From an uncultured Oscillospiraceae bacterium (lineage in GTDB: Bacteria > Bacillota > Clostridia > Oscillospirales > Oscillospiraceae), in assembly GCA_934593275.1 (NCBI GenBank), contig CAKTQE010000011.1:1-48072 (forward strand): 48,072 nt of DNA, in the 5' to 3' direction. Positions 7,380 through 14,541 of the stretch are shown here, piece after piece. A program made the position numbers and the translations under genes. Under the pieces are notes generated by a model. The model made no database searches and was not told where the DNA came from. It saw nothing but the letters and a program-made list of their open reading frames with translations. Every line of letters starts with the position of its first letter. Within the stretch, counting starts at the first letter, position 1.

Positions 7380-7921
7380 TGGGGCAACGCTCCTTTGTGA
7401 AAAATCAGGTTTCCGGCGGATACCTCAATCACTGTGTCCGCCAGCTTTGCCAACGCCCGGTCCAACTGGGCAAGACCTCTGCGGAAGCACTCTGTTTCCG
7501 CATCATACTTGGCGGCATCGGAATAAATATAGTCACTGACCAGGACAATGTTTGCAACGCCCCGGCACAGTTCCTCCAAACCTCTTTGGCACCGTTCCGG
7601 GGCCGTAGGGTCCAGTTTCCAGGTAGAGGGGTCCGGGTACAGTTCATTCAGCAGCAGGGCGGTCACGCTGTCCAAAAGGAAGCTGCCGCTGGGGTCTGCC
7701 CGGTTCAGGCACCGGGCAATGTCTCTGCCCTGTTCCAGGGTCTCAAAACCCAGGCCGTCCCGGTCTGCAATGTGGTGGCGTATCCGCTGCCGGTCCTCCT
7801 CATCACAGGGAATCATGGTGGCGATATAATACCTTTTGCCACCCTGGGCCAGGCGGACCGCCAAATCCTGGGCAAAGGAGGATTTGCCGTTTTTTGCACC
7901 ACCGGAAATAAAGACGATCAT
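7376..7921 (-). CDS. cobU: Adenosylcobinamide kinase / adenosylcobinamide-phosphate guanylyltransferase CobU
   Basis: CobU phosphorylates adenosylcobinamide and then transfers GMP to it. The 181-residue protein has the P-loop ISGGAKNGKSSFAQ, the YIATMIPCDEEDRQRIRHH region with the His that is guanylylated in Salmonella CobU, and LLDSVTALLLNELY. The C-terminal third is unusual: where typical CobU has EVGxGxVPxxxxxRxFRDxxG, this one has SDYIYSDAAKYDAETECFRR, which keeps only an F-R element. That missing stretch is present in the short CobU-like protein two genes downstream. ATGA overlaps with cobT and cobS. Confidence 0.9.
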   Translation of the reverse strand: MIVFISGGAKNGKSSFAQDLAVRLAQGGKRYYIATMIPCDEEDRQRIRHHIADRDGLGFETLEQGRDIARCLNRADPSGSFLLDSVTALLLNELYPDPSTWKLDPTAPERCQRGLEELCRGVANIVLVSDYIYSDAAKYDAETECFRRGLAQLDRALAKLADTVIEVSAGNLIFHKGALPQ

Positions 7922-9006
7922 CTGGGTGCCTCCACCGTAAACTTGTCCCCCTCCCGGATCTCCTCCAAGTAACCGTCATCAATGCCCGCCTGATCAAAGG
8001 TGGCCATATCGTTGAGGATGGCACAGGCGGCACTGAGAACCTGGAATGCCAAGGGACAGCCGCTGCCCTCCCCCAGCCGCATATTCAGCAGGAATATGGG
8101 CTGTAGGCCCAATTCTTCCATGGCAAGCTTGTAGCCGATTTCATAGGAAGCATGGCTGGGTACCAGATAATCCCTTACAGTGGGACACAGCCGCACAGCG
8201 CACAGGGCCGCCACCACAGAAATAAAGCCGTCAATGACCATGGGGCGATGGCTGGCTGCGCCTCCTAAGAACGCACCGCACATGGCGGCCAGATCAAAAC
8301 CGCCTACCTTGCTGAGTACATCCACCGGGTCCTTGGGATCCGGCTGATTCAAGACAATGGCCTGGGTGATCACCTGCTTTTTCTTGAGAAAAGCCCCATC
8401 GGTAATGCCGCCGCCCCGGCCTGTGACGGTTTCCACATCTGCCCCCAGCAGCACCGACAGCACCGCAGAAGAGGTGGTAGTGTTGCCAATACCCATTTCT
8501 CCAACGCCCATGGCGTTGGCCTCTGTCTGCATGGCCAGCTCCGCGCCAATAAGAATGGCTTTTTCCGCCTGTTCCCTGGTCATGGCAGGTCCCTTGGCAA
8601 TATTCTGGGTGCCGAAAGCGATTTTTCGGTTCAACACCTTCTGCTCGGTGATCACAGCGTTGACACCTACATCACAGACGGTAATGCCGGAGCCAAAATG
8701 CTTTGCCAGCACCGAAGCACCGGTTTTGGCCCGGGTGAGATTGATGGTCTGCATCAGGGTCACAGACTGTGGCGCGCTGGAAACCCCTTCCTCCACCACG
8801 CCGTTATCCGCCGCAAAAACCAGCAGATGGGTTTTGTCCATGGTGTTATGAATGGTTCCTGTAATGCCCGCCAGCTGAATGGACAGTTCCTCCAACCGGC
8901 CCAGGCTTTCCGGGGGCTTGGCCAAGGCGTCCTGACGGATTTTAGCGGACTCCATGGCAGATTTTGAAAGCGGTTCGATGGACTCCAGCAGTGATTCTAA
9001 GGTCAT
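7918..9006 (-). CDS. cobT: Nicotinate-nucleotide-dimethylbenzimidazole phosphoribosyltransferase CobT
   Basis: CobT activates the lower-ligand base (for example 5,6-dimethylbenzimidazole) to the alpha-ribotide, taking ribose phosphate from nicotinate mononucleotide. The 362-residue protein has KPPESLGRLE near the start, VFAADNGVVEEGVSSAP, the GVGEMGIGNTTTSSA motif and, near the C-terminus, NMRLGEGSGCPLAF, which carries the catalytic Glu. All are conserved CobT signatures and the length is normal. Start and stop overlap neighbours by 4 bases, indicating tight coupling within the operon. Confidence 0.96.
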   Translation of the reverse strand: MTLESLLESIEPLSKSAMESAKIRQDALAKPPESLGRLEELSIQLAGITGTIHNTMDKTHLLVFAADNGVVEEGVSSAPQSVTLMQTINLTRAKTGASVLAKHFGSGITVCDVGVNAVITEQKVLNRKIAFGTQNIAKGPAMTREQAEKAILIGAELAMQTEANAMGVGEMGIGNTTTSSAVLSVLLGADVETVTGRGGGITDGAFLKKKQVITQAIVLNQPDPKDPVDVLSKVGGFDLAAMCGAFLGGAASHRPMVIDGFISVVAALCAVRLCPTVRDYLVPSHASYEIGYKLAMEELGLQPIFLLNMRLGEGSGCPLAFQVLSAACAILNDMATFDQAGIDDGYLEEIREGDKFTVEAPR

Positions 9007-9764
9007 AGTAATTCCTCCAATTGCTTCTGCGCCGCAAGATAGCGAACTGCCCTTTCCCCGTCCGTTACCTCCAGAGTAAAGGTCGCTTCCGGGCAGAGCT
9101 GCTGGGCGCAGGTCAAAAATTCATTCATAGGGATGCTGCCCTCTCCCAGAGGGCTATGGGTATCAAAGGAGCGGTCATTATTGTGGATATGGAAATGTCC
9201 AATCCAGGGTGCTAACTTTTGAAGCCAGGTTTCCGCAGGGATTTGGGAGTACACATTGCAGTGGCCCACATCCAGGCACAGCCTGAATCTGGGGTCATCA
9301 ACACCGGAAACCAGGTCTTCCATCCACTGGGGGTCCGATTCCAGCACATTTTCCACGCAAATTTCCAGTCCGGGAAGAAGCTGCAGCAGCTCTTTCCAGA
9401 AAGAAACGGACTGCCGGATATACCAGCAGGGAAAATACACATTGGGAAGATAGCCCCCGTGGAAGATGATTTTCCGCGCCCCATAATGCTGAGCCAGTTT
9501 CCCGGCCTGGAGGAAGCGTTGCTTTGCCAGCTCCCGGGCCATGGGGTCAATGGCGCAGGGAAAAAGCTCGTTGAAAGGGCCATGGAACAGTCGGTTGGAA
9601 ATCCCCCGCACCTGCTGTTCCACCCCAGGACGGATGTCCTTAAAAAGCGTATCCATATTCATGGCGGTACAGAAGTCCGCAATTTCCAGGCCCAAGCCGT
9701 ATTCTCGGGCGGTTTCTCCGGCGTTTTTGTCAATGGTCGAAAGAAACAGCTGTTCATTCTTCAT
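9003..9764 (-). CDS. Xylose-isomerase-like TIM-barrel protein; candidate CbiR-type cobamide hydrolase
   Basis: A 253-residue AP-endonuclease-2/xylose-isomerase-like barrel. Likely metal ligands are in KIIFHGG, EICVENVLES, LCLDVGHCNVYS, HFHIHNNDRSFDTHSPLGEG and TFTLEVTDGE, a His/Glu/Asp/His/Glu set typical of the superfamily. Such proteins can be sugar isomerases, endonuclease IV relatives or hydrolases. It is locked by 4-base overlaps between the ECF S component and cobT. CbiR, the cobamide-remodelling enzyme described in Akkermansia muciniphila, belongs to this same superfamily, so a role in cleaving the nucleotide loop of imported cobamides before rebuilding is a good hypothesis. That specific role is inference. 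Confidence 0.85.
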   Translation of the reverse strand: MKNEQLFLSTIDKNAGETAREYGLGLEIADFCTAMNMDTLFKDIRPGVEQQVRGISNRLFHGPFNELFPCAIDPMARELAKQRFLQAGKLAQHYGARKIIFHGGYLPNVYFPCWYIRQSVSFWKELLQLLPGLEICVENVLESDPQWMEDLVSGVDDPRFRLCLDVGHCNVYSQIPAETWLQKLAPWIGHFHIHNNDRSFDTHSPLGEGSIPMNEFLTCAQQLCPEATFTLEVTDGERAVRYLAAQKQLEELL

Positions 9765-10474
9765 GGTGCTTCCCCCTCCCCGGCAGACATCATGCCGTAT
9801 TTCACTTGCAGACGGTTGAGCTTATAAAGAAGCGGTTTTGTCAGCAGCACCAGCGTCACGCCGCAGCCCAGACCGTGGATCAGGTTTACAGGCAGTCCCC
9901 GGCCAAAAATTACCAGCGCACCGGCCCAGGTAAGTTTGCTGAGTACCGTAAAAACGGTGCAGCAGTCAAGCAACGGGCCAATCAAAAGGACAATGGAAAA
10001 AAATCCAAAGGGTCCAAGCAGCCAGGGCTTACAAAGTCTTGGCCGATTATGAAAACACAGTCCTGCCCAGAAACCCGCAAAGCCGTAGGCAAACATCTGC
10101 CAAGGGGTCCAAGGGCCTTGACTAAAGAAAAAGTTACTGGCAAAGGCGGCAATGGCACCGGTGAGGAATCCCGCCTGGGGGCCAAAGGCAATTCCGGTGA
10201 TCATAATGATGCCGGTAATGGCCTTAAAATAGGGTACCGCCACCAGGGCCACCCGGGAAACCGTGGCTAAAGTCGCCATAACCGCCAGGGTCACCAGTTC
10301 CCGTGGCTGGGGCTTCCGGGCCTCAAAGCCGGCAAAAAATGGCAGCATGATCTCCAAAATCACCAGCGTGCTGGTAAAGTAATACCACCGGCCCTTTAGA
10401 TGACTGCCCAGGTACAGCGTGGCAGGAATCAGGACAAAAATGGTCAGGGCAGAAAACCAGGCGGATTTTTTCAT
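9761..10474 (-). CDS. ECF transporter S component, probably for a corrinoid or its precursor
   Basis: A 237-residue membrane protein with about six hydrophobic segments. It has the layout of energy-coupling-factor substrate-binding (S) subunits: a Lys/Arg-rich start, ITGIIMITGIAFGPQAGFLTG, then SQGPWTPWQMFAYGFAGFWAG and a C-terminal segment FGRGLPVNLIHGLGCG. It directly follows the ECF ATPase gene (4-base overlap) and precedes the cob genes, so its substrate is likely cobalamin, cobinamide or a lower-ligand base. I cannot separate these from the sequence. Confidence 0.85.
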   Translation of the reverse strand: MKKSAWFSALTIFVLIPATLYLGSHLKGRWYYFTSTLVILEIMLPFFAGFEARKPQPRELVTLAVMATLATVSRVALVAVPYFKAITGIIMITGIAFGPQAGFLTGAIAAFASNFFFSQGPWTPWQMFAYGFAGFWAGLCFHNRPRLCKPWLLGPFGFFSIVLLIGPLLDCCTVFTVLSKLTWAGALVIFGRGLPVNLIHGLGCGVTLVLLTKPLLYKLNRLQVKYGMMSAGEGEAP

Positions 10475-12129
10475 AGCCCTGCCTCCTGATTTTGCCGGAT
10501 CAGGGACACCACATTTTCCGCCGTCACCGCGTTTTCAAACACACAGCGGCTCATGCGATTGGAAGAAGTGGTATAAAAACTGTTGGAGCCGAAAAATGCC
10601 TGGGGTGCGCCGGAGGCGATGATCTGGCCGCCAAAGAACATAGCGGCAATATCCGCGTTCTCCGCACAGAACTCTATGTCGTGGGACACCATGACAATGG
10701 CCATGCCCGCTGCCGTCAGCCGTTTCAGCGTTTTGGCAAACCTTGCTTTAAACCCGCAGTCCAGGCCCTTGGTCGGCTCGTCCAGCAGCAGAAGCCTTGG
10801 CTTTGTCAACAAAACCTTTGCCAGGGCCACCCGCTGCCGCTCACCGCCGGAGAGATCATAGGGATGGGCATCCAGCAAGTGCCGGACCTCGCACAAATCA
10901 GCAACCCTACTCTGGGCTTCCACATCCGCGTCCATTTCCCGCAGCTCTTCCCGGACCGTTTGCTTGACAAACAGGTTGGTCGGGTCCTGGGGAAGCATGG
11001 AAAGGCAATTCTGAAACAAGGCTCCCTTGGGGTATTTCCGGCTCTCTTTCCCAAACACCCGGACACTGCCCCGATAGGGCCGGTTGGCCCCGCAGACGGT
11101 GCGCAAGGTGGTGGATTTTCCAGTCCCGTTGCCGCCGACAATGGCATAAAGGGACCCTTGCGGCACACAGAAAGTCAGGCCCTTTAGGACATCCGTGGAT
11201 TGCCGTTCATACCGGAACCACACATCTTCCACCTGCAGAGCCGGTTCTCCCTGGGAGATGAAGGCTTTTGGGGGGAGACTGCCTACCGTTGGGGACGCAT
11301 CTGCGTACAGTCCGGTCAGCCAGTTGCGGCCCTCCCGGACCGTCAGAGGGGCTTGACCGGTTTCACCGCAACGGTAGTAAATGCGCATGGGTGCCGGGAG
11401 CATTTGAATCAGAGGGCTGTCGGCATCAAAAAGGGTCTGGCCGATTTTTCTGGGGTCCCCATTAGCAGTGAGCCTCCCCTGCTCCATTACCAGCACCCGG
11501 TCTGCCACCGGGAAAATATCTTCTGCCCGGTGTTCGGTAATCAGCACCGTGGTACCCAACTCCCGGTTGATTTTCTTTAAGGTATTCAGAAAATCCGAGG
11601 CGGCAATAGGGTCCAGCTGGCCGGTAGGCTCGTCCAGAATCAAAATTTCCGGCTGCATGGCCATAATGGATGCCAGATTCAGCAGTTGTTTCTGACCGCC
11701 GGAAAGCTGGGACACATCCCGGTGATACCAGCTCTGTATTCCAAAAAAACTGGCCATTTCCGCCACCCGCAGACCAATTGTCCCTGAGTCCACCCCTAGG
11801 TTTTCAAGGCCAAAGGCCAGTTCATGCCAAACCTTGTCCGTTACGATTTGTTCATCCGGATTCTGCATCACATAGCCAATGGAGGCTGCCTGGGTGCGGC
11901 TGTCCACCTGCGCCATGGGCATACCGTTAAAGAAAATCTCCCCCGTTCGCTCTCCGGTGGGAGCTAAGACAGATTTGAGATGCCGCAAAAGGGTGGTCTT
12001 TCCGCATCCGCTGTTGCCGCACAGCAGCACATACTCCCCTTTTTCAATGGAAAAGGACAAACCATCCAGGCATTTTTTCTTTGCCCCCGGATAGGCAAAG
12101 CTCAGGTTTCGAATTTCAATCTGGTCCAT
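10471..12129 (-). CDS. Energy-coupling factor ATPase, two ATP-binding cassettes fused (EcfA-EcfA')
   Basis: A 552-residue protein with two complete ABC nucleotide-binding domains. The first (about 1-270) has Walker A CGNSGCGKTT, signature SQLSGGQKQ and Walker B ILILDEPTGQLD. The second (about 310-540) has GGNGTGKSTT, DLSGGERQR and LLLLDEPTKGLD. It powers import through EcfT and the S component. Single-chain ECF ATPases are common in Clostridia. The ATG at 12129 follows GGGAGG and lies inside the end of ecfT, with a 28-base overlap. Confidence 0.94.
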   Translation of the reverse strand: MDQIEIRNLSFAYPGAKKKCLDGLSFSIEKGEYVLLCGNSGCGKTTLLRHLKSVLAPTGERTGEIFFNGMPMAQVDSRTQAASIGYVMQNPDEQIVTDKVWHELAFGLENLGVDSGTIGLRVAEMASFFGIQSWYHRDVSQLSGGQKQLLNLASIMAMQPEILILDEPTGQLDPIAASDFLNTLKKINRELGTTVLITEHRAEDIFPVADRVLVMEQGRLTANGDPRKIGQTLFDADSPLIQMLPAPMRIYYRCGETGQAPLTVREGRNWLTGLYADASPTVGSLPPKAFISQGEPALQVEDVWFRYERQSTDVLKGLTFCVPQGSLYAIVGGNGTGKSTTLRTVCGANRPYRGSVRVFGKESRKYPKGALFQNCLSMLPQDPTNLFVKQTVREELREMDADVEAQSRVADLCEVRHLLDAHPYDLSGGERQRVALAKVLLTKPRLLLLDEPTKGLDCGFKARFAKTLKRLTAAGMAIVMVSHDIEFCAENADIAAMFFGGQIIASGAPQAFFGSNSFYTTSSNRMSRCVFENAVTAENVVSLIRQNQEAGL

Positions 12130-12971
12130 GCAATGGCCTCCCGCAGATAAAGAATGGATGGGATCAGCAACAGCAGACAGTATGCGGGAAATCCCAGCGT
12201 CAGAGCGTTGCAATAAAAATAAGGGGTGTAGCCCGCCTCTGTGCCTCCAAAGACCAGTACGGAAAGTGACAGGATTACAATGGCCATCAGCAACAGTACA
12301 TCCCGACGTGTCAGCTTATAAATATGGAAATTGGTACGTTTCCCGCAGCCGTAGCCCCTGGCTCGCATAGAGTCAGCCGTAATGATGCTGCCCTCCAAGG
12401 CCCAGTCTGTCAACGCCGATAGCACACCAACACTGCTTTTGACGGTTTCCTTTCCGGCGGCGGCATTGTCAACGCCCTTGCCGATGGCACTTCTGGCCGT
12501 TAAAATCTGCCGGGATTTTCTGGTAAAGGCCGGGATCAGCCGCAGCACCATCACCAGAAGCAGTGACAAAGATGGAATGAGATTTCCAAAAAGGGCTGTA
12601 AACTTGTCGCTGGTCAAAACCTGACTATAGCAGCCAAACCAAATCATGGTTACAGAGAAAATCAGGCCCAACGCCCCGCCGTAGGCCATGGCCTCCAAGG
12701 TGTAGGGGTGGCCCCAAAGAGAAAACAAAATATGCGCCCCCTGATCATTGATCAAGGGGTTTAAAAGCGCAATCAGCACCAGCATTCCTGCCATAGCCCG
12801 CAGAAACCCCAGTCCACTTTTTCCATGGAGCAAAAGATAGTAAATGCCGGACCCCACCAGTGCCGCCAGGGCATAGGCCGGGTGCTGGATCACCACGCCG
12901 AACCCAATGACTGCCACAAAAAAAGTGAAATTCACCGCCGGGTGACATCGGGAAAAAGGGTCAAAATTCAT
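12102..12971 (-). CDS. ecfT: Energy-coupling factor transporter transmembrane protein EcfT
   Basis: A 289-residue integral membrane protein that couples the ATPases to the S component. Hydrophobic helices occupy the N-terminal 130 residues and the C-terminal 70 residues. The two short Ala-Arg-x coupling motifs expected in EcfT are visible as LTARSAIGKG and ADSMRARGYG in the large cytoplasmic loop. It is the first gene of the nine-gene corrinoid operon, with a good promoter and a short leader. The ribosome-binding site is weak (GGATGTGAG). Confidence 0.92.
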   Translation of the reverse strand: MNFDPFSRCHPAVNFTFFVAVIGFGVVIQHPAYALAALVGSGIYYLLLHGKSGLGFLRAMAGMLVLIALLNPLINDQGAHILFSLWGHPYTLEAMAYGGALGLIFSVTMIWFGCYSQVLTSDKFTALFGNLIPSLSLLLVMVLRLIPAFTRKSRQILTARSAIGKGVDNAAAGKETVKSSVGVLSALTDWALEGSIITADSMRARGYGCGKRTNFHIYKLTRRDVLLLMAIVILSLSVLVFGGTEAGYTPYFYCNALTLGFPAYCLLLLIPSILYLREAIAWTRLKFET

Positions 12972-13004
12972 TTGCTCACATCCGTCTTTTTAAAGCTTTG
13001 TATC

Positions 13005-13033
13005 ATTATACCAATCTTCCAATTAAAATGCAA
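13005..13033 (-). promoter_or_regulatory. Promoter of the ecf-cob operon
   Basis: On the minus strand, TTGCAT, 17 bp, perfect TATAAT, with only about 27 bases between the expected start site and the ecfT ATG. The leader is too short for a cobalamin riboswitch and I see no B12-box sequence. Confidence 0.8.
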
Positions 13034-13057
13034 TACCGCTTGAATTTCAAAAACGCA

Positions 13058-13086
13058 TTGCGCTATTTCCCTTTCCGTGGTATAAT
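13058..13086 (+). promoter_or_regulatory. Promoter of the DUF4430 lipoprotein gene
   Basis: TTGCGC, 17 bp, perfect TATAAT. It is divergent from the ecf-cob promoter; the two -35 boxes are 24 bp apart, so one regulator could control both. Confidence 0.8.
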
Positions 13087-13140
13087 AGCCCCGTCTTGAG
13101 AGCGTTCTCTAAAGATAAATTCTAAAAGGAGACAATAACT

Positions 13141-13563
13141 ATGAAAAAACGCATTTCTGTAGTGCTGTGCCTGATGATGGTTCTGGCTCTGTGTTTTGGC
13201 ATGGCTGCCTGCGGCAAGAAAGCCCCTGACGCGGCCCCCGCCGCCAGATGGGTCGAGGGCCAGGTCTACGGCACCGGCAAGACTTCCTTTACCGTTTCCG
13301 AAACCGACCTGGATAAGAACACCGTGACCATCACCGTGAAAACCGACAAGGATACCGTTGGTGCCGCCCTGGTGGAGCTGAACCTGGTTTCCGGCTCTGA
13401 CAGTGAGTATGGTCTGATGGTGGACACCGTTAACGGCATCACTCTGGACTACAACAAGGACGGCAAATACTGGGCGTTCTACATCAACAACGAATACGCC
13501 ATGACCGGCGTGGATTCTACCCCCGTAGAAGAGGGTACGGCCTACGCTTTTGTAGCGGAATAA
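13141..13563 (+). CDS. DUF4430-type lipoprotein, candidate corrinoid-binding surface protein
   Basis: A 140-residue secreted lipoprotein. The signal peptide MKKRISVVLCLMMVLALCFG ends in a lipobox MAAC with Cys24 as the lipidation site. The rest is one small beta-rich domain with FTVSETDLDKNTVTITVKTD, TVGAALVELNLVSG, GLMVDTVNGITLDYNKDGKYWAFYIN and TPVEEGTAYAFV spread over it. The layout (valiant strand, GAAL helix, MVDTVNGI, YWAFYINNE) is that of DUF4430, a domain that I recall also forms the C-terminal part of eukaryotic B12 carriers such as intrinsic factor. It faces the ecf-cob operon, so a role in presenting corrinoids to the ECF transporter is likely but unproven. AAAGGAG precedes the ATG. 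Confidence 0.85.
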   Translation: MKKRISVVLCLMMVLALCFGMAACGKKAPDAAPAARWVEGQVYGTGKTSFTVSETDLDKNTVTITVKTDKDTVGAALVELNLVSGSDSEYGLMVDTVNGITLDYNKDGKYWAFYINNEYAMTGVDSTPVEEGTAYAFVAE

Positions 13564-13584
13564 AGTCGAGAAAAATTCATACAC

Positions 13585-13620
13585 AAAACAGCAGCGTGAT
13601 TTTGGTCACGCTGCTGTTTT
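13585..13620. terminator. Bidirectional terminator
   Basis: Perfect 15-base arms (13585-13599 and 13606-13620) with A-rich and T-rich ends. It serves the DUF4430 gene and the convergent membrane-protein frame whose stop lies within it. Confidence 0.9.
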
Positions 13621-14049
13621 ATAATGTTTTTCGATTTTCCATGTGATGAAAAGGGCCGTCAGAAGATAGAGTGCCACGATCAGGCAGTCCCGAACAAGGG
13701 TATAGTACGGCCTAGGGTAGAGCATCAGAAGCGTTTTTACCAGCAGCCGGATGGGAAAATAGGTTCCCAGCCATACAGAAATCTTGTAGAACTGCTTGCG
13801 GAAACGGGCCGTTTGCGTACCGGCCCCGTGGCCCTTTTTTGCGCAAGCATATTCAAACCCTCCAATCGCTGCCACAAAGGGAATAAAGCTCAACACGCCA
13901 AAAATAACATTATATAGGTATACGAAAGCTGTAAATTGAAAGATCAACGCCATCACTTCCAGGGTGATCAAAAAAATCATAGTCTGGCGGAGGCTGTCTG
14001 TTTGGATTTTCTGCACCTGAGGCAGATCCTTGTCACTTTGGTAGGTCAT
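13606..14049 (-). CDS. Membrane-tail portion of a frameshifted XRE regulator
   Basis: This frame (about 147 residues from an internal ATG at 14049) has three to four hydrophobic segments: IFLITLEVMALIFQFTAF, IFGVLSFIPFVAAIGGF, a region around YFPIRLLVKTLLMLY and DCLIVALYLLTALFITW. There is no ribosome-binding site at its ATG. Its first residues, YQSDKDLPQVQKIQ, are the normal continuation of the helix-turn-helix protein encoded in the other frame just upstream, which ends prematurely in HDLPK. Removing one C at 14044-14046 would join them into a protein of about 210 residues. It is either a sequencing error, a phase-variable or a broken gene. Confidence 0.7.
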   Translation of the reverse strand: MTYQSDKDLPQVQKIQTDSLRQTMIFLITLEVMALIFQFTAFVYLYNVIFGVLSFIPFVAAIGGFEYACAKKGHGAGTQTARFRKQFYKISVWLGTYFPIRLLVKTLLMLYPRPYYTLVRDCLIVALYLLTALFITWKIEKHYKTAA

Positions 14050-14239
14050 GGAGCAGGTAATCCGTTGTAACACCGAACAGTTTGCTAAGGCCCAGAACAT
14101 TGGTCACGTCCGGCATGGCCGTACCCATTTCCCACCGAGAGATGGCCTGTCGGGATACATTCAGTTTATCCGCCAATTCTTCCTGGGACATACCGCTTCC
14201 CTTTCTTAATGTCAGAATTTTTTCTGATAGTGTCATCAT
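14033..14239 (-). CDS. XRE-family helix-turn-helix regulator, N-terminal portion (frameshift at 3' end)
   Basis: A 68-residue frame starting MMTLSEKILTLRKGSGMSQE with a textbook HTH_3 domain: SQEELADKLNVSRQAISRWE for the two DNA-contacting helices, then DVTNVLGLSKLFGVTTDYLL. The start at 14239 follows AGGAGG. In related proteins the DYLLHD end runs on into a linker and a membrane tail; here it stops after five more residues, and the tail is found one frame over. As it stands it could still make a DNA-binding protein without its membrane part. Confidence 0.85.
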   Translation of the reverse strand: MMTLSEKILTLRKGSGMSQEELADKLNVSRQAISRWEMGTAMPDVTNVLGLSKLFGVTTDYLLHDLPK

Positions 14240-14541
14240 GCGTTCCTCCTGTAATCGGATGCCTTTAATATAGCAAAAACCGCTGCCATCTGCCACCACG
14301 TTCCCTTTACATTTCCGCAACCAAATGTTACACCCTGTATTTTCACCTACAGGCAGCGGAATACCCCTCTGCATTTTATCTTTTTATACCATAAACCCTT
14401 TCAAAAATCCACCGCCACTTTCAAAAGGGAAGGGTTTTCCCCAACGGAACGCCACGCAACATTGACAAAAAGGAGAAAATGTTTTATAGTAAACACAGCG
14501 AAAATACAAAACGTACACTTCATAAAGGACAGGTGAACATC
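14240..14541. other. Intergenic region between the XRE regulator and phosphoglucomutase
   Basis: No supported gene. It holds the pgcA promoter near 14462-14490. Towards 14240-14270 a TATATT on the minus strand could be the -10 box of the regulator gene, but no good -35 box is visible. The remainder has no recognisable structure. Confidence 0.5.
14462..14490 (+). promoter_or_regulatory. Promoter of phosphoglucomutase
   Basis: Perfect TTGACA, 17 bp, TATAGT, about 50 bases upstream of the start codon at 14542. Confidence 0.8.

Noticed and set aside
12972..13140. Possible cobalamin riboswitch upstream of the ecf-cob operon
   Set aside because: The leader is too short and no B12-box motif is readable on either strand.
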